The notes under the pieces: generated by a model | What the model was told of the DNA's origin: nothing | Databases searched by the model: none | The model's input: the letters and a program-made list of their open reading frames with translations, nothing else | Position numbers and translations under genes: made by a program | Part shown: piece by piece, positions 48,601 to 56,000 of the stretch | Layout of the letters: every line of letters begins with the position of its first letter | How positions within the stretch are numbered: the stretch's first letter is position 1 | Source: Bacteroidota bacterium | GTDB taxonomy: Bacteria; Bacteroidota; Bacteroidia; Chitinophagales; Chitinophagaceae | DNA length: 64,000 nt | Assembly (NCBI GenBank): GCA_023417815.1 | Contig: JAEZEI010000110.1 | Location: 124,001 to 188,000, forward strand | Reading direction: 5' to 3'

Positions 48601-51600
48601 GAAGTATAATCGCCCGTTGCACCTACTGTTACTGTGGCTGGAATAACAGTACAAGGACTTGTAGAGTGCGTCACCATGACCGGTGTTGAGTAAACAGGTC
48701 CGCCAGAACACTCAAGCACATTTACAGCATATACATAGAAGTCGTATTCTGTATCCGGAACAAGCCCGGTAGCAAGGAATGTTGTAAGCGTTGTGTAGGC
48801 AATAGAGGTACCTAGTCCAAGGCTGGTGCCGGCAGTATATGCTGTACCATCCACCGGGGGAGTAACAGTTGCGCCTGCAGGATAGATCACTGTCAGGTAG
48901 CCGTCAGCATCAGGACTTGCAGTGAAGGAACCGCCGATGGTTCCGGGACCTGTTGCATCGAATACGATACCTGATGCCGGATCAGGAGCCTGGCAAGGAG
49001 CCACAGCATTTATATTATCAATAGACAATACATAGTCTCCCGCTGACCAGTTAGCAACTACCCTGAACTTCACGTATTCGCCTTCGTAAGCCGACAGGTC
49101 TTCGGTCATAGTTATATAGTTTGCTCCACTTGGGGCAGTAACTTGTGCTCCCAGGTTTGACCATGTTGATCCGAAGTTGGTTGAGATCTGTACCTGGAAG
49201 TTACCCCAGCCCGCCGGGGTCGGAACCATTGTTCCCGAGTAATTAATGATCCTGTAATCGTAGCTGAAGGTAGCATCTGCTTCAAGTGGACCATATGAAC
49301 AAGTAGTGAATGTTGCAGATGTAAGACTTGACCACAGGTTTACATATATAGTTGGTGCAGGATTACCCTGGGCATTACTATTTATGGTAGAACCTATTAC
49401 CCAGCTACCCAGTGTCCATCCTGCTGGTGTGGCGGTGGATGGGAAGGATTGCTGTAGCCCGACGCCACATAGCAATGGCAGGGTGGCCGTTACCTGGTTG
49501 CTGTTCGCAGTAACGCAACCTGCGATAGCGCGAACCCTGTAATAGTGGATAGTACCATTTGCAAGACCTGTAACATTATAGGTAGTCACGTTTCCTACCG
49601 CAAGCCCGTTGTAACCTGCAACAAAGGATGCGAAGGTTGAACTTGTTGATACATCCAGTGCATAATCGGTTGCACCTGCCACTGCAGTCCAGTTGGCGGT
49701 GAATGATGTTGGTAAAACGTTGGTTGCTGCATTTGCAGTAGGTGCTGTACACAAAGTGGATACGGTACCTGTTAACGGAGCTGTTACCAGGTAAGCCGGT
49801 CCTGCGCAAGATGCAGATCCCGCAGTCAAGGCATATATCCAGTAAGTATAAGATGTATTTGCGGTTAGACCGGTGTTAGTGAACGGTGGTAATCCCACTG
49901 CCACTACCGTTCCTCCCAATGCTGCGCCTGGAGTATAGTTTGTTCCGTCAACCGGGTCAGTAGGCTGGCTTGCCGCCCTTATTACCAGGTAAGCATCAGC
50001 CGCTGGTGATGATGGAGTGAAGTCGATCGTAATGCTGGTAGCAGAAGCTGCTGTTAATACCAGGCCTGTTGGTTGTGAAGTTGGAGCGATACAAGGAGTT
50101 AGACCTGTTCCTTCAAATTCATCAGCTCCTATATCCGGTGCGGTACCTGTTCCCGCATAACCTGTTTGTCCAAAACGAACATCCCCGTCAAAATCGTCTG
50201 CAACGGAGGCTATTGTTGTTGATCCACTTTCGATCGGTGTAGCGATCGTTGGATCAATGTGCAGGTAGGTTGCATCAGAAGAGGTGGTGCTTACAAAGTT
50301 TACAACATCTGAGAAGCTTAAACCATCGCGTGTTGACATTCTTGTTTTGAATGCTGCAATGGTCTGATCCGAGTTTGTTCCATCATAATAAATAAGGTTG
50401 GTCGCACTTGGGGTTCCTGCATAATAAAAGTTACTGTTTGAACTGGTTGAATAGCCAGTGATAGTAGTAGTTCCTCTTCTGTAAGCAACCGTTCTGCCGG
50501 TTGATCCGTTTGCAGTAGATGTATTTACAAAAATGTTGTTCCTTGAAGTAACTGTTGGCGTGTTTGAGGAAATAAAAAAGGCACTAGTTCCAAAAACAGC
50601 TCCAGAACTTGTTGCGTTGAGGAATACAGTATTATGATGGACGTTAACGGTTGAACCACCTGAAATATTCAACCCAATAATAGCATTTGAAGCATTTGCT
50701 ATTGGCGCAGTAAGGTTTCCTATAATATTGTTGAAGGCGTTTACCGTTGTACCTCCTACTATTGACAAACCATGAACCGACCCACCAGAAGCAGTGGCAG
50801 AGAGGTCGTATATCTTGTTTTTATAAATTGAGCTATTTGCACCAAGGGCATGGTAAATACCATATACAGTAGATGAGCCCGTTGTAGATAAATTGTAGAC
50901 GTTGTTACTATAACATGTTAATCCTAGGCTTGCAGTGCTCTCCCCAAGATAGATTCCATAAACTGTTGAACTACCTGATAATCCAAAAACCGTGTTTGAA
51001 TGAACCGAGCTTCCAACTGCTCCATAACCATGATCAATACCATATACCGTAGAAGTGGATCCGGAAACATTCGATACAGTATTGTTATTAACTATCTCTA
51101 TTTGAGAGGTAGTTGTGTATTGTCTTATTCCATAAAATGTTGAAGACCCGGTTAAAGTAATATTGGAGAAATTATTTCCAGAGATAGTAGCAGTACCCCC
51201 CGTAGGAGAACCGAAATTATAATATCCGTAGGTTGTTCCTGCTGCTGTCCTGGTAAAAGATCCCGAAATATTATTACCGCTTACAAGGAATGTGTTTGTA
51301 GCACAATTATTATTAATCAGGTATGTAGTTCCGGTTGTATTGAACGATAAATTGGTAAATGTGTTATTCTGAATATTCAGCGTACCCACCGTTCCGTTTT
51401 GTGAAATGCAGGCAATACCTCCTGAACTGGAAACGGTATGTGTAGTGTTATTAAAATCATTTGAATTTATATTCAAGGTGATGTTACTTCCTACCGTTCC
51501 TGCAACCAGGATTCCGTTCATAGCGCCCGAAGATGCTCCACTGCGTAGGGAAAAAGTGTTACTATTTATATCAATGGTTCCGGTTGGAGATGTCGCATTG

Positions 51601-52607
51601 GAATAGCTTGGAAGGTGTATACCATTTAGGGTTCCGCTGGTTGCGCCTCCATTAGAACTGGTGATTGAGTTATGTGAAACATTTACATTGTATGAGTTTC
51701 TTACCAGGATACCATTTATGGCTCCGGAAACATTCGCATATGCGGAGAATGTTGATGTAGTTCCATAATTAGTAATTGTATTTGCCTGTGCACCGCCAGT
51801 ACCGCCAATATCCACTCCATTATTATGATCTGAGCCTCCTGTTGGCCCAACAACTACGATACCCTGGTTCACATTGGAAATATTGTTGCCGTAGATCTTT
51901 AAACCACTGTTTCCACCTGCCGTTGTTGTAGCTGTTGCACTTGTTATCGCAGTAGCACTATGGGTTGAATTACCATAAATACCAAATGTGTTTTGATATG
52001 TCCGGTTTAAGGAGATAGTGTTATTCTGTATTGTAACATTTTGGCAACCATTCGTGGTTGTAGCATAAAACAATGCAATACCGAATTCGGTCATATTATT
52101 AGAGCCTGCCGTCGTTGTGGTATTCGACGCATTCTCCTGCAGGGTAAACCCTGAAATGGTAACCCAATCCGCACCAATTAATTTTATGATCGCATCTACC
52201 AGGGATCCGGCAGTTTGTGCTGGAGCGGTTATGATGTTACCATTACCCTGGATAATGATCTGTTGAGTAGATGATGCAGAGGTCAGTACTGCCGAACCGG
52301 TATTGCCGATCACATAACCACCTGCCGGAGCAGTTTGGGGATTTCCTGCAAGCAGGTTTAAGGTTACCCCGCCTGCGCCTACCCCAACAGAATTAAGGTC
52401 GGTTATGGCGGCTGCGAGTGTTGCATAATCTCCCGGGATGTTTTTTGTTCCGGTTAATTGCGCATTTGCAGTAAATGCACCCAGCATCATAAAAACAAAA
52501 AACCACCGCAAAATGGATGGCACAGCCCTGTTGGCTTTTTTTGTATTGTTAGCTGAGGTAATTGAATTGCTGGTAAGGCTTCTTGTTGTCCGTAAAGAAA
52601 CGTTCAT
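36609..52607 (-). CDS. Giant secreted multidomain protein A1 (5332 aa)
   Basis: The start at 52607 (MNVSLRTTRSLTS) is preferred over 52658 because it follows a promoter-like leader and still gives a signal (FFVFMMLGAFTANAQ near residue 50). Domain order (approximate residues): parallel beta-helix 1 (50-830), two fibronectin III domains (835-1040), a jelly-roll anchor-like domain (1040-1205), a third FnIII-like domain (1205-1315) and beta-helix 2 (1315-2115). Five composite repeats of Ig/PKD-like domains plus a DGTSNIIIQxCF-type jelly-roll (2120-4180) follow, then five Ig repeats of about 75 residues (4240-4640). The tail is the shared cassette module (4720-4865), four SprB-type repeats (4870-5175) and the same C-terminal domain as A2. 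No sorting domain of type A or B is visible. The likely role is a surface adhesin or fibre. Confidence 0.88.
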   Translation of the reverse strand: MNVSLRTTRSLTSNSITSANNTKKANRAVPSILRWFFVFMMLGAFTANAQLTGTKNIPGDYATLAAAITDLNSVGVGAGGVTLNLLAGNPQTAPAGGYVIGNTGSAVLTSASSTQQIIIQGNGNIITAPAQTAGSLVDAIIKLIGADWVTISGFTLQENASNTTTTAGSNNMTEFGIALFYATTTNGCQNVTIQNNTISLNRTYQNTFGIYGNSTHSATAITSATATTTAGGNSGLKIYGNNISNVNQGIVVVGPTGGSDHNNGVDIGGTGGAQANTITNYGTTSTFSAYANVSGAINGILVRNSYNVNVSHNSITSSNGGATSGTLNGIHLPSYSNATSPTGTIDINSNTFSLRSGASSGAMNGILVAGTVGSNITLNINSNDFNNTTHTVSSSGGIACISQNGTVGTLNIQNNTFTNLSFNTTGTTYLINNNCATNTFLVSGNNISGSFTRTAAGTTYGYYNFGSPTGGTATISGNNFSNITLTGSSTFYGIRQYTTTSQIEIVNNNTVSNVSGSTSTVYGIDHGYGAVGSSVHSNTVFGLSGSSTVYGIYLGESTASLGLTCYSNNVYNLSTTGSSTVYGIYHALGANSSIYKNKIYDLSATASGGSVHGLSIVGGTTVNAFNNIIGNLTAPIANASNAIIGLNISGGSTVNVHHNTVFLNATSSGAVFGTSAFFISSNTPTVTSRNNIFVNTSTANGSTGRTVAYRRGTTTITGYSTSSNSNFYYAGTPSATNLIYYDGTNSDQTIAAFKTRMSTRDGLSFSDVVNFVSTTSSDATYLHIDPTIATPIESGSTTIASVADDFDGDVRFGQTGYAGTGTAPDIGADEFEGTGLTPCIAPTSQPTGLVLTAASATSITIDFTPSSPAADAYLVIRAASQPTDPVDGTNYTPGAALGGTVVAVGLPPFTNTGLTANTSYTYWIYALTAGSASCAGPAYLVTAPLTGTVSTLCTAPTANAATNVLPTSFTANWTAVAGATDYALDVSTSSTFASFVAGYNGLAVGNVTTYNVTGLANGTIHYYRVRAIAGCVTANSNQVTATLPLLCGVGLQQSFPSTATPAGWTLGSWVIGSTINSNAQGNPAPTIYVNLWSSLTSATFTTCSYGPLEADATFSYDYRIINYSGTMVPTPAGWGNFQVQISTNFGSTWSNLGAQVTAPSGANYITMTEDLSAYEGEYVKFRVVANWSAGDYVLSIDNINAVAPCQAPDPASGIVFDATGPGTIGGSFTASPDADGYLTVIYPAGATVTPPVDGTAYTAGTSLGLGTSIAYTTLTTFLATGLVPDTEYDFYVYAVNVLECSGGPVYSTPVMVTHSTSPCTVIPATVTVGATGDYTSIEQAFLVLSGCGITQPTVVELLADYNAAGESPMVFTPIPGASTTNTVTIRPATGAGPFTIAGNTTTPILDFNQAKYMIIDGRPGGTGTTSALNIVNNGNGLAARFYRDAQHNTLTYVGLKSFNTSNASGVVMIATAIDTTGATTANGNNFITIDNCNIDGSGVSPNGIIAFGSAAPADNKSVTISNNNIFDYYAAGSGISNYGVLLAGANAISAGSTWTISGNSFYQTASRAFNTSVTSPASFISAIGGGFIPAGSYNITGNYIGGTAPMAGGSALTITGTSPFVFSPINLVYGSADATTISGNTIANYNVTTTSTSTTSNSLIAVEPIASTAAITITNNTLGSATAPGSIVFAGGSSAVLNAINLGSNYASQTGTSANITNNTIAGISIAGSNSNSITGIFINTTTNLTLTAASTISGNTIGTSAAALINPTGGSITGISQTHASFGATISNNTISYLNHTSTGTAGQLRGISASSGPNTLSGNTISNFSSSAANTGTAGSATMIGISYTSSGAGTLSGNTVSDLVNSAEAAANITGIYFGGTAASTVSKNSVSNLYTSNVAATSVVVSGIHMNSGSATYSNNFVRLGSNAATAFSINGIRDASGTGTYVYNSVHIGGTGVGAGTSNTFALNSVTTGTRIFRNNIFSNTRTNGTGTGKHYAITVAGSAAAPSGLTLSNNNYYATGAEFGRFNSADVTNFAAWKTAVGLDVNSNSANPNFLDADGAVANLHINDAIASPLESQGTAISGITDDIDGDVRFGNTGYAGTGTGTDIGADEFEGTSALPIVSSGTFSPAGGQCTAVPHTITAVIEPGSGAITSVKLRYAYNGVAVDTLDMTNTVGNDWEAIIPVPTPGNASVTWNVFVIDANGFEVLFTGTSYADEPLAAFSASTAASINPTCSGEATELTSDLALTSPAILGAGSFSSSTSAGVTPFYGGYGGAKTQYLIRASELSAIGLSAGPIDSLGIELMNAGSTLNGLSIGMAHTTLNALTGNIEATTTVYTTATFVPTVGVRTFPVTGFVWDGTSNIIISFCYSNNTTSNTTTRIRYDESLPFASSNARYVDSKTFAEVCGYEGSTTPSGWNGSSTTTTTRPRFIISGAPIPTAYSWHDGTTEVGTTSSLTVNPTATTTYTLTMTVFGCPITSSVTVTVNPRPAAPSTVPSVQCGEGVPAAGAVGAAVGQTYRWYLTPTGGTPVEEGTAQTLETYSINTTTTFYVAIFDGTCESERTSVVAQVNAPDAVTASASAQVCLNAGLTLTANQTGSTNTYTYTWTASPETGSGITGSATGSPVMVTPTAVGTYTYTVNAADETGETPCYTNSTVTVEVVALPSVSASASPMAICAGESATLTGTTPGGAIGAGNVVVGTGTLQNSATSTGSAAYPAPFGNYYQGALNQILIRAEDLTASGMVAGDITSIAFDVATANTEPLQGFSIGIKTTSLTALPTTLQTGFTTVFSAATYTPSSLTGYNNNTIIFSSPFPWDGTSNIIIQTCFANDDYDANAVFNQSATSYVSTIVHRADATTVCTSPGAVNFSYSQRPNIRFGAQTATPGPGTLSWAWEPGSLTGDVVSVSPTTTTVYTVTGTDPATTCSNSATVTVTVNQLPPAPNGFDNSHCGDLVPFASVSSNSGAATPVFRWYDDPFAGTMLQESTSTTYLQPIAVTTTFYVAEVSAEGCEGPRVAVTENVGAADPLTADAPASVCVGAPVNLTVTQGGGDNTYQFTWTASPETGSGITGEMPGEPDALTVTPTAPGTYIYQVTGYDPDKECIATSTVSVIVNALPQITSTTATPGEICAGANVTLTAQSIPAAEGLVTLGTGVLTNSAESTTSSAYPAPFGNYYGGALNQMLIRASELTAAGVVAGNISSIAFDVATPETEPLQGFSIGIKHTSLTALTSTLESGFTTVYSNPAYTPSSTAGYAANTIVFSTPFAWDGVSNIIIQTCFANDDFTSNAVFRQSNTTFVSSIVYRADLTDVCTAPGAVNFTYSRRPNMRFNAMLGTNLTSSYDWEWNPGALAGNSVTVNPMVTTEYTVTATNTTTGCSYSVPVNVTVHPIPEAPVATNSTQCGEGVPTASVSGGAGTFKWYDAETGGTLLQTGGSTYAASINTTTSFWVSETSDFGCEGPRTEVVVTVTPPDPISAASDLNNVCPNTEIELTATQTGSNNTYTYVWTASPGAGSGITGSVAGNPALITPTLSGTYIYTVTATDEVEGCVTSASVNVTITQIPLITSATATPATICAGATVNLAATTSSITTTNITVGAGNTVASSFDGVFYYLWGGTKTQFMVRASELTALGMVAGNINSLALNISSSNDTYEGFAVSIASTGNTSMSTGFNNSVSYQQVYTNASYTPTAGINTFTFSTPYNWDGTSNIIIQFCWSNNDGGFGGNSFALVDNAGFTACAYYRNDNMTPTVMCGQTTNSGTSTNRPQFIFNGQGSAQGSGTYNWVWNPGEIMSNLATVTPTTTTTYTVTATDPVTGCVNSQDVVVTVVPLNATAMASVSTICAGASVDLDVTVTGGGPFTYSWSDGTSVIATTKTLTVNPNVTTTYTVTVTDNCSASVSSPVTVTVNPSPSAILANAGPFSICSPNTQMLSVNTNAPAPSYQWKLNGGDIPGANSSTYEATESGEYSVVVTETSTGCSTTSATASVFIRDLPLPVVITPAAGTICSNEDLELTASSSAPLTTSVGTQSTTEFEGVYRNGFGTGNFRHQLLYRASEMTAAGFTAGPITAIQFTVTSVGGGSANNYTIRMANTSATALTTSFASATFTDCYLAPTYTAVSGANLHSFSTPFVWDGTSNILIDICYNISSLGTTSTVAATTPGYTGNINLKGSAGACTATTGASTYANRPLITISGTKAADITWSPSTGLNTTTGGTVIASPDVTTTYTATATNEYGCTTSNTITIEVNPAPEVSFTGLATAYCIDAPAASLTGNIPGAGTFTGAGITDNGDGTATFNPATAGAGTHDVTYSYNDGTCTGTVTLSVTVNSLPVVSFTGLAASYCENSAAATLVGSPAGGTFSGPGITGDSFDPAVAGAGTWTIIYNYTDGNGCSNSDVQSVTVNALPAVSFSGLAATYCDNNAAVTLTSNQAGGTFSGPGITDNGNGSASFDPAAAGQGTHTITFSYTDGNGCSNSTSQQTTVGAGATVSFSGLAASYCYDVENVVTLTGSPAGGTFSGNGISGNTFTPSVTGTYDITYTYDNGSCISTSVQSVTVFEPTPVSFSGLTGPYCADAAPVTLTGSPAGGTFSGPGITGDVFDPAAAGGGTWTIIYNYVDGNGCSNSSEQLVTVTPVPFATISYVATPYCTVAGTATVSMSGTPGGVYSAPAGLDINPATGAVSLATSTPGTYTVTYYIAPFGGCSDFTTTASITVVNCAPIVTDPAVGGMDITDLGGTSQNSNTLLFGQTYKLKLPVYNLSQSDGLPTGATTITIDLGTRMDVDPAYILSSAPLSNYYSWSVATIGTHRVITGVQIMPVPADFYGMAEFNVQGTLSCTSNILATISEYVTDEDMNNNAASLQYTFPVTVSAVPTNTTCNGAANGTITVTSSPGTTLSIRNASNVEVSTSAVTTGLPAGTYIVIASATGDAPLNNICTKTTTVTILEPAALTVSTTGTDVLCHGSSTGTATASASGGTAPYSYSWNTVPVQNTITATGLAAGTYTVTVTDANGCTSTQTHTVVEPAASISLATAVTNVSCFGGSNGTASVSPAGGTPGYTYLWSNGATTASISGLAEGIYSVTVTDANGCTNNTSVTITQPATPVSGAITGTTGNVCHGGTNGTISVAGSGGTPGYTYSITGPTVNTTGLTTGVFTGLAAGNYQVFVTDNNGCISPSLNATVTEPAGVNPDLSLGSDYTSNFFFSNGAENTILYNVSEIGGNPAVGDTIRITKVAGYTITFDNLATTATIGFIPYAVNNTQWKVDNSHPAFMSIIKTDPGNPTAPGTIGCGQTERVVVKITRNSPNVSVFTLSARLRQANSEVNLTNNLNSIVFTAE
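38680..39890 (-). repeat. Ig-type repeats of about 75 residues inside A1
   Basis: Five consecutive units follow the pattern VSFSGLAAxYCxxxA, LTGSPAGGTFSGPGI, FDPAAAGxGTWTI and YTDGNGCSN, each about 225-235 nt. The DNA copies are visibly similar, so the array can change length by recombination. Confidence 0.85.
40070..45860 (-). repeat. Five composite 1.3-kb repeats inside A1
   Basis: Landmark segments of the jelly-roll module occur near 40.52, 41.79, 43.10, 44.45 and 45.83 kb, a spacing of about 1.3 kb. Each copy has the order LIRASELTAxG, AGxIxSI, GFSIxI, then WDGTSNIIIQxCF and a Cys-rich Ig/PKD pair (RWY and TASPETGSGITG). Copies at 43.1 and 44.45 kb (both YPAPFGNYY) are the most alike. 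Confidence 0.85.
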
Positions 52608-52761
52608 ATGCAGTCCTGATTTAATAGTCTTAAAATAATACGTCACAGTAGCATACAACGGATCATCCGGATGTATACAACTCAGTGTGGTACTAGATTA
52701 CAGTGGGATAAGTGAATTAAAACGCCTGGTTAGCTTTGATAGGAGTGGATAGAAGCGGATG

Positions 52762-52791
52762 TGAATATAGTGGGGATTTCTTATTTAACAA
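52762..52791 (-). promoter_or_regulatory. Promoter-like element of giant A1
   Basis: On the minus strand TTTTG (TTG at 52789-52791), a 19-nt spacer and TATATTCA (52762-52769; 6 of 8 matches to TAnnTTTG) lie about 155 nt before the chosen start. This would give a long leader. Confidence 0.5.
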
Positions 52792-52825
52792 AAAAAATAT
52801 TTAAAATTTCCCTTGGGTATGCCCC

Positions 52826-52845
52826 CCGCTCAGGTTGATGAGCGG
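52826..52845. other. Perfect inverted repeat upstream of the A1 promoter
   Basis: CCGCTCA-GGTTGA-TGAGCGG, a 7-bp perfect hairpin 35 nt upstream of the -33 box. It may be an operator. Confidence 0.4.
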
Positions 52846-52895
52846 AAATATATGTAAGATGAATGGTATATATTATCAGAAAATTATATGCATGT

Positions 52896-52961
52896 GGGGA
52901 ATTTTGACAAAAAAATTGGGGAATGTCTCTTTTGTCAAAAACAAACGGGAATTTTTGACAA
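52896..52961. promoter_or_regulatory. Repeated GGGGAAT / TTTTGACAA boxes upstream of A1
   Basis: GGGGAATTTTGACAA (52896-52910) and GGGAATTTTTGACAA (52947-52961) flank an inverted TTTTGTCAAAAA (52930-52941) and another GGGGAATGTC (52918-52927). These lie 105-170 bp upstream of the A1 promoter and about 75 bp past the next gene's 3' end, so they are likely binding sites for a regulator of the giant-protein locus. Confidence 0.45.
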
Positions 52962-52983
52962 GGGCACCCCGCATACTGAAAAC

Positions 52984-53016
52984 AAAATAAAAAAGCCCTC
53001 ACTTTGTGAGAGGGCC
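52984..53016 (-). terminator. Terminator of the amidohydrolase gene
   Basis: On the minus strand GCCCTCTCAC-AAA-GTGAGGGC, with a one- to two-base bulge, is followed by TTTTTTATTTTG, 19 nt after the stop at 53035. Confidence 0.8.
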
Positions 53017-53034
53017 CTGAATTTCTTTTTGCTT

Positions 53035-56000
53035 TTAGTGATCGGAACAGCCGTGGCCTTCACTTTCCATGTGCCAGTCGAAATGATCGGCATAACGGCC
53101 CAGCTCCCAGTAGAATTTGCCGCGCGGGCGGGGATGGTTGCCTTCTTCATTCATGGTTTCAGCATTATATAATCTTCCATTCACCATGGTGTATTGAATG
53201 GTGCGTGTATTATGGATATCCTCCAGCGGGTTGGATCCGAGTACCAGCAGGTCGGCAAGCATGCCTGCCTTTATGCTTCCAATGCTATTGCTCAATCCCA
53301 GGCTTTGCGCCGGGTTAAGTGTTGCTGCGCGAAGTGCTTCATGCGGTGTCATCCCTCCCTGCGCAAGCATCCAGGTTTCCCAGTGTGCCCCGAGCCCCTG
53401 CAATTCTCCATGAGCGCCCATATTCACCTTCACCCCGGCATCAGAAAGCCACTTGGCGCTGGCGCTGGTGAGAATATGCCCGTTTAAATATTCTTCTTCG
53501 GGGATCTTGGTACGGTGGCGCGCCTGGGGATCGATCACCGAACGCGGGGTAAAGCTCATTAACCGGTAATCTTTCCACACATCATAATTCTGCCAGAAAT
53601 ACTGCTGACCGCTCATGCTGCCATAACTAACGATCAGCGTGGGAGTATAGGCCGTCCCTGAATTCTTCCACAATTCAATTACATCTTTATAGAGCACATG
53701 TATGGGCATATTATGCTCAATGGTGGTATGGCCATCCAGTATCATGCTCAGGTTGTGGAAGAAGAATGATCCGCCTTCGGGAACCACTTCAATTCCTTCT
53801 TCCTTTGCTGCCTTTATAAGCATCTGGCGCTGTTCACGCCGTGGCTGGTTATAACTTTTTATGGAGAACGCTCCCCAGGCTTTTGCCCTGCGCACTGCAG
53901 AACGGGCATCATCCAGGTTGTTCACTACCGTTTTAAAATCGCCATCGGCGCCATATATAATCGTACCGGTACTGAATACCCTCGGACCGGTGAGCTTCCC
54001 GGTCTTCACCAGTTCACTCTGCCCAAAAACGGTTTCTGTATTAGCGCTCGGATCATGCATAGTGGTAACACCAAAGGCAAGGTTCACATGGTATGGCCAG
54101 AAACTTTGAGGAGTAAGACCGGTATAAAAATGACTGCCGTGTGCATGCGCATCTATCATTCCCGGCATGATGGTCTTGCCCGTGGCATCGATCACTTTTG
54201 CACCACGTGGAACTTCGATATTTTTTCCAACGGCTTCTATCCTGTTCCCGTTCACTAGTACGGTACCGCCTTCTATCACCTCATTTCCCTCCATGGTAAT
54301 GATGCGCGCATTCGTAAAGGCTATGCGGCCTGATGGCTTATCCGTTTTCGCTTTCAGCCCAACTGCAACTCCTTTCTCAGGATATTTAAATAAAGAATCT
54401 GGTTTGTTGGCAATGAATTCAAACCTGTCTTCAAGTAGTATGGTATAATACTGATCACCGAGGGTATAATGCAGTTTTTTGCTGTCGCCGCTCCAGTGAA
54501 GATTCACCCCCGCATTTTTTGAAACGCGTTTAATCGGGAAGGACTTCATCCCTGATCCGACTTCCACAACCTTACCTACGCCGGGGAATGCCGCGATATA
54601 TACTTCATGCAGGTCGGTGAATGCAACCCAGTTCCCGTCGGGAGAAACAGTGAACTGCCCGCCATAGGCGCTTTTAAAGATCTGCCTGTCGTCAGTGCCG
54701 TCAAGCTTCACCGATCCAAAAGATTTATTCTGCTGGTTGGCTACATAACCCCCGGATTGGTAATAGATCCGTTCTCCGCTCGCGCTGAAAGCGGGCCTCG
54801 CTCCCTTGTTTATAACAAAAGTTTCTTCGCCGCCGGCGGAAGGAATGATATAGGTGCCTGGCTTCGTGGTGAAACCAGCGCCGGTAAGACCGTTGCCGGA
54901 CTCCCTGCGGTACACGATGGTCTTTCCATCAGGACTGAACGATGGCTCGCGGAACATACCCTTGGCAGTATTGAGTTTTTTCGGCTGTCCTTTCCCGGAA
55001 GCATCCATTATATATAATCCACCAGCAAGCGAATCGTTCCACGTTACAAATGCCACCTGTTTTCCATCGGGACTGAAAGAAGGCTCAAACTCAAAGGCTT
55101 CATTTTCCGTGGTGAGCCTGCGTGGTTTTCCGTCCGGCAAGGATTTAATATATATCGCGCCAAGCGCAGAAAATAAAAGTGATTTCCCGTCCGGGGAAGT
55201 GGATGCATGCCTGATCACCTTTACATCAAATTCATCCTGGTCAATATTCTGTTCAAACCTTGCGGCATCAGTTATCCGGTGCGTGGCATTAACGGTGAAC
55301 GGAATTGTGGTTGCCTCATTGGGCTTTTCTATGTGAACCCTGTTTATCCTTCCATGCGCCCAGATAATGATCTCCTTGTTTCCCGGCAGCCAGGCAAAGT
55401 TGGTATAGGAGCCGAAGATGGTCCAGGCTTCCTGCTGGTCTTTCGACAGCTTTTCATATACCGGCCATTCTTCACCGGTCTTAATGTTCCGGATGAAGAG
55501 CACCGACATATTCCTCACCCTTCTTACAAAAGCAAGCATGGTCCCGTCGGGTGAAACCTGCGGGCGCACTGCACCACCGGGACCCCCGGTCACATTCTCT
55601 ATTTCACCTTTCTCCCTGTTAAAGCGTTTGATCGCGAAGATCTGCTTGTTGGGATCCTTGTTGTATTCGAATCCGCCGCCAGGGTACATGTCCTCACTAT
55701 AATATATATATCCATCAGCACTGGCGGAAGGCTCATTGATATCCTGCTGTTCATTTCTTTTCGGAACGAGCTGCATTCCGTCGCCGCCGGAAATATGGTA
55801 GATCCATATCTCGCCGGCTCCCAGTGAGCGTGTTGAAGTGAAGTGCTTTCGCGCAATGATATATTGACCGTCGGGCGACCACACACCGTTATTCAAGAGG
55901 CGGAAGGTTTCTTTCGTTACCTGGCGTGCACCTGTTCCATCATTCTTCATTACCCAAACATTATCGCCGCCACCGGCATCGGAGGTAAAGAGAATGTGCT

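Noticed and set aside
24693..52607. Assembly artefact as the explanation for the duplicated cassette
   Set aside because: The two cassettes differ at many codons, have different intergenic signals, and carry different N-terminal architectures, so they are real diverged copies.
52781..53034. Extra small gene (about 70-90 residue frames) upstream of A1
   Set aside because: Both frames cover a terminator and operator-like repeats and have no family resemblance.
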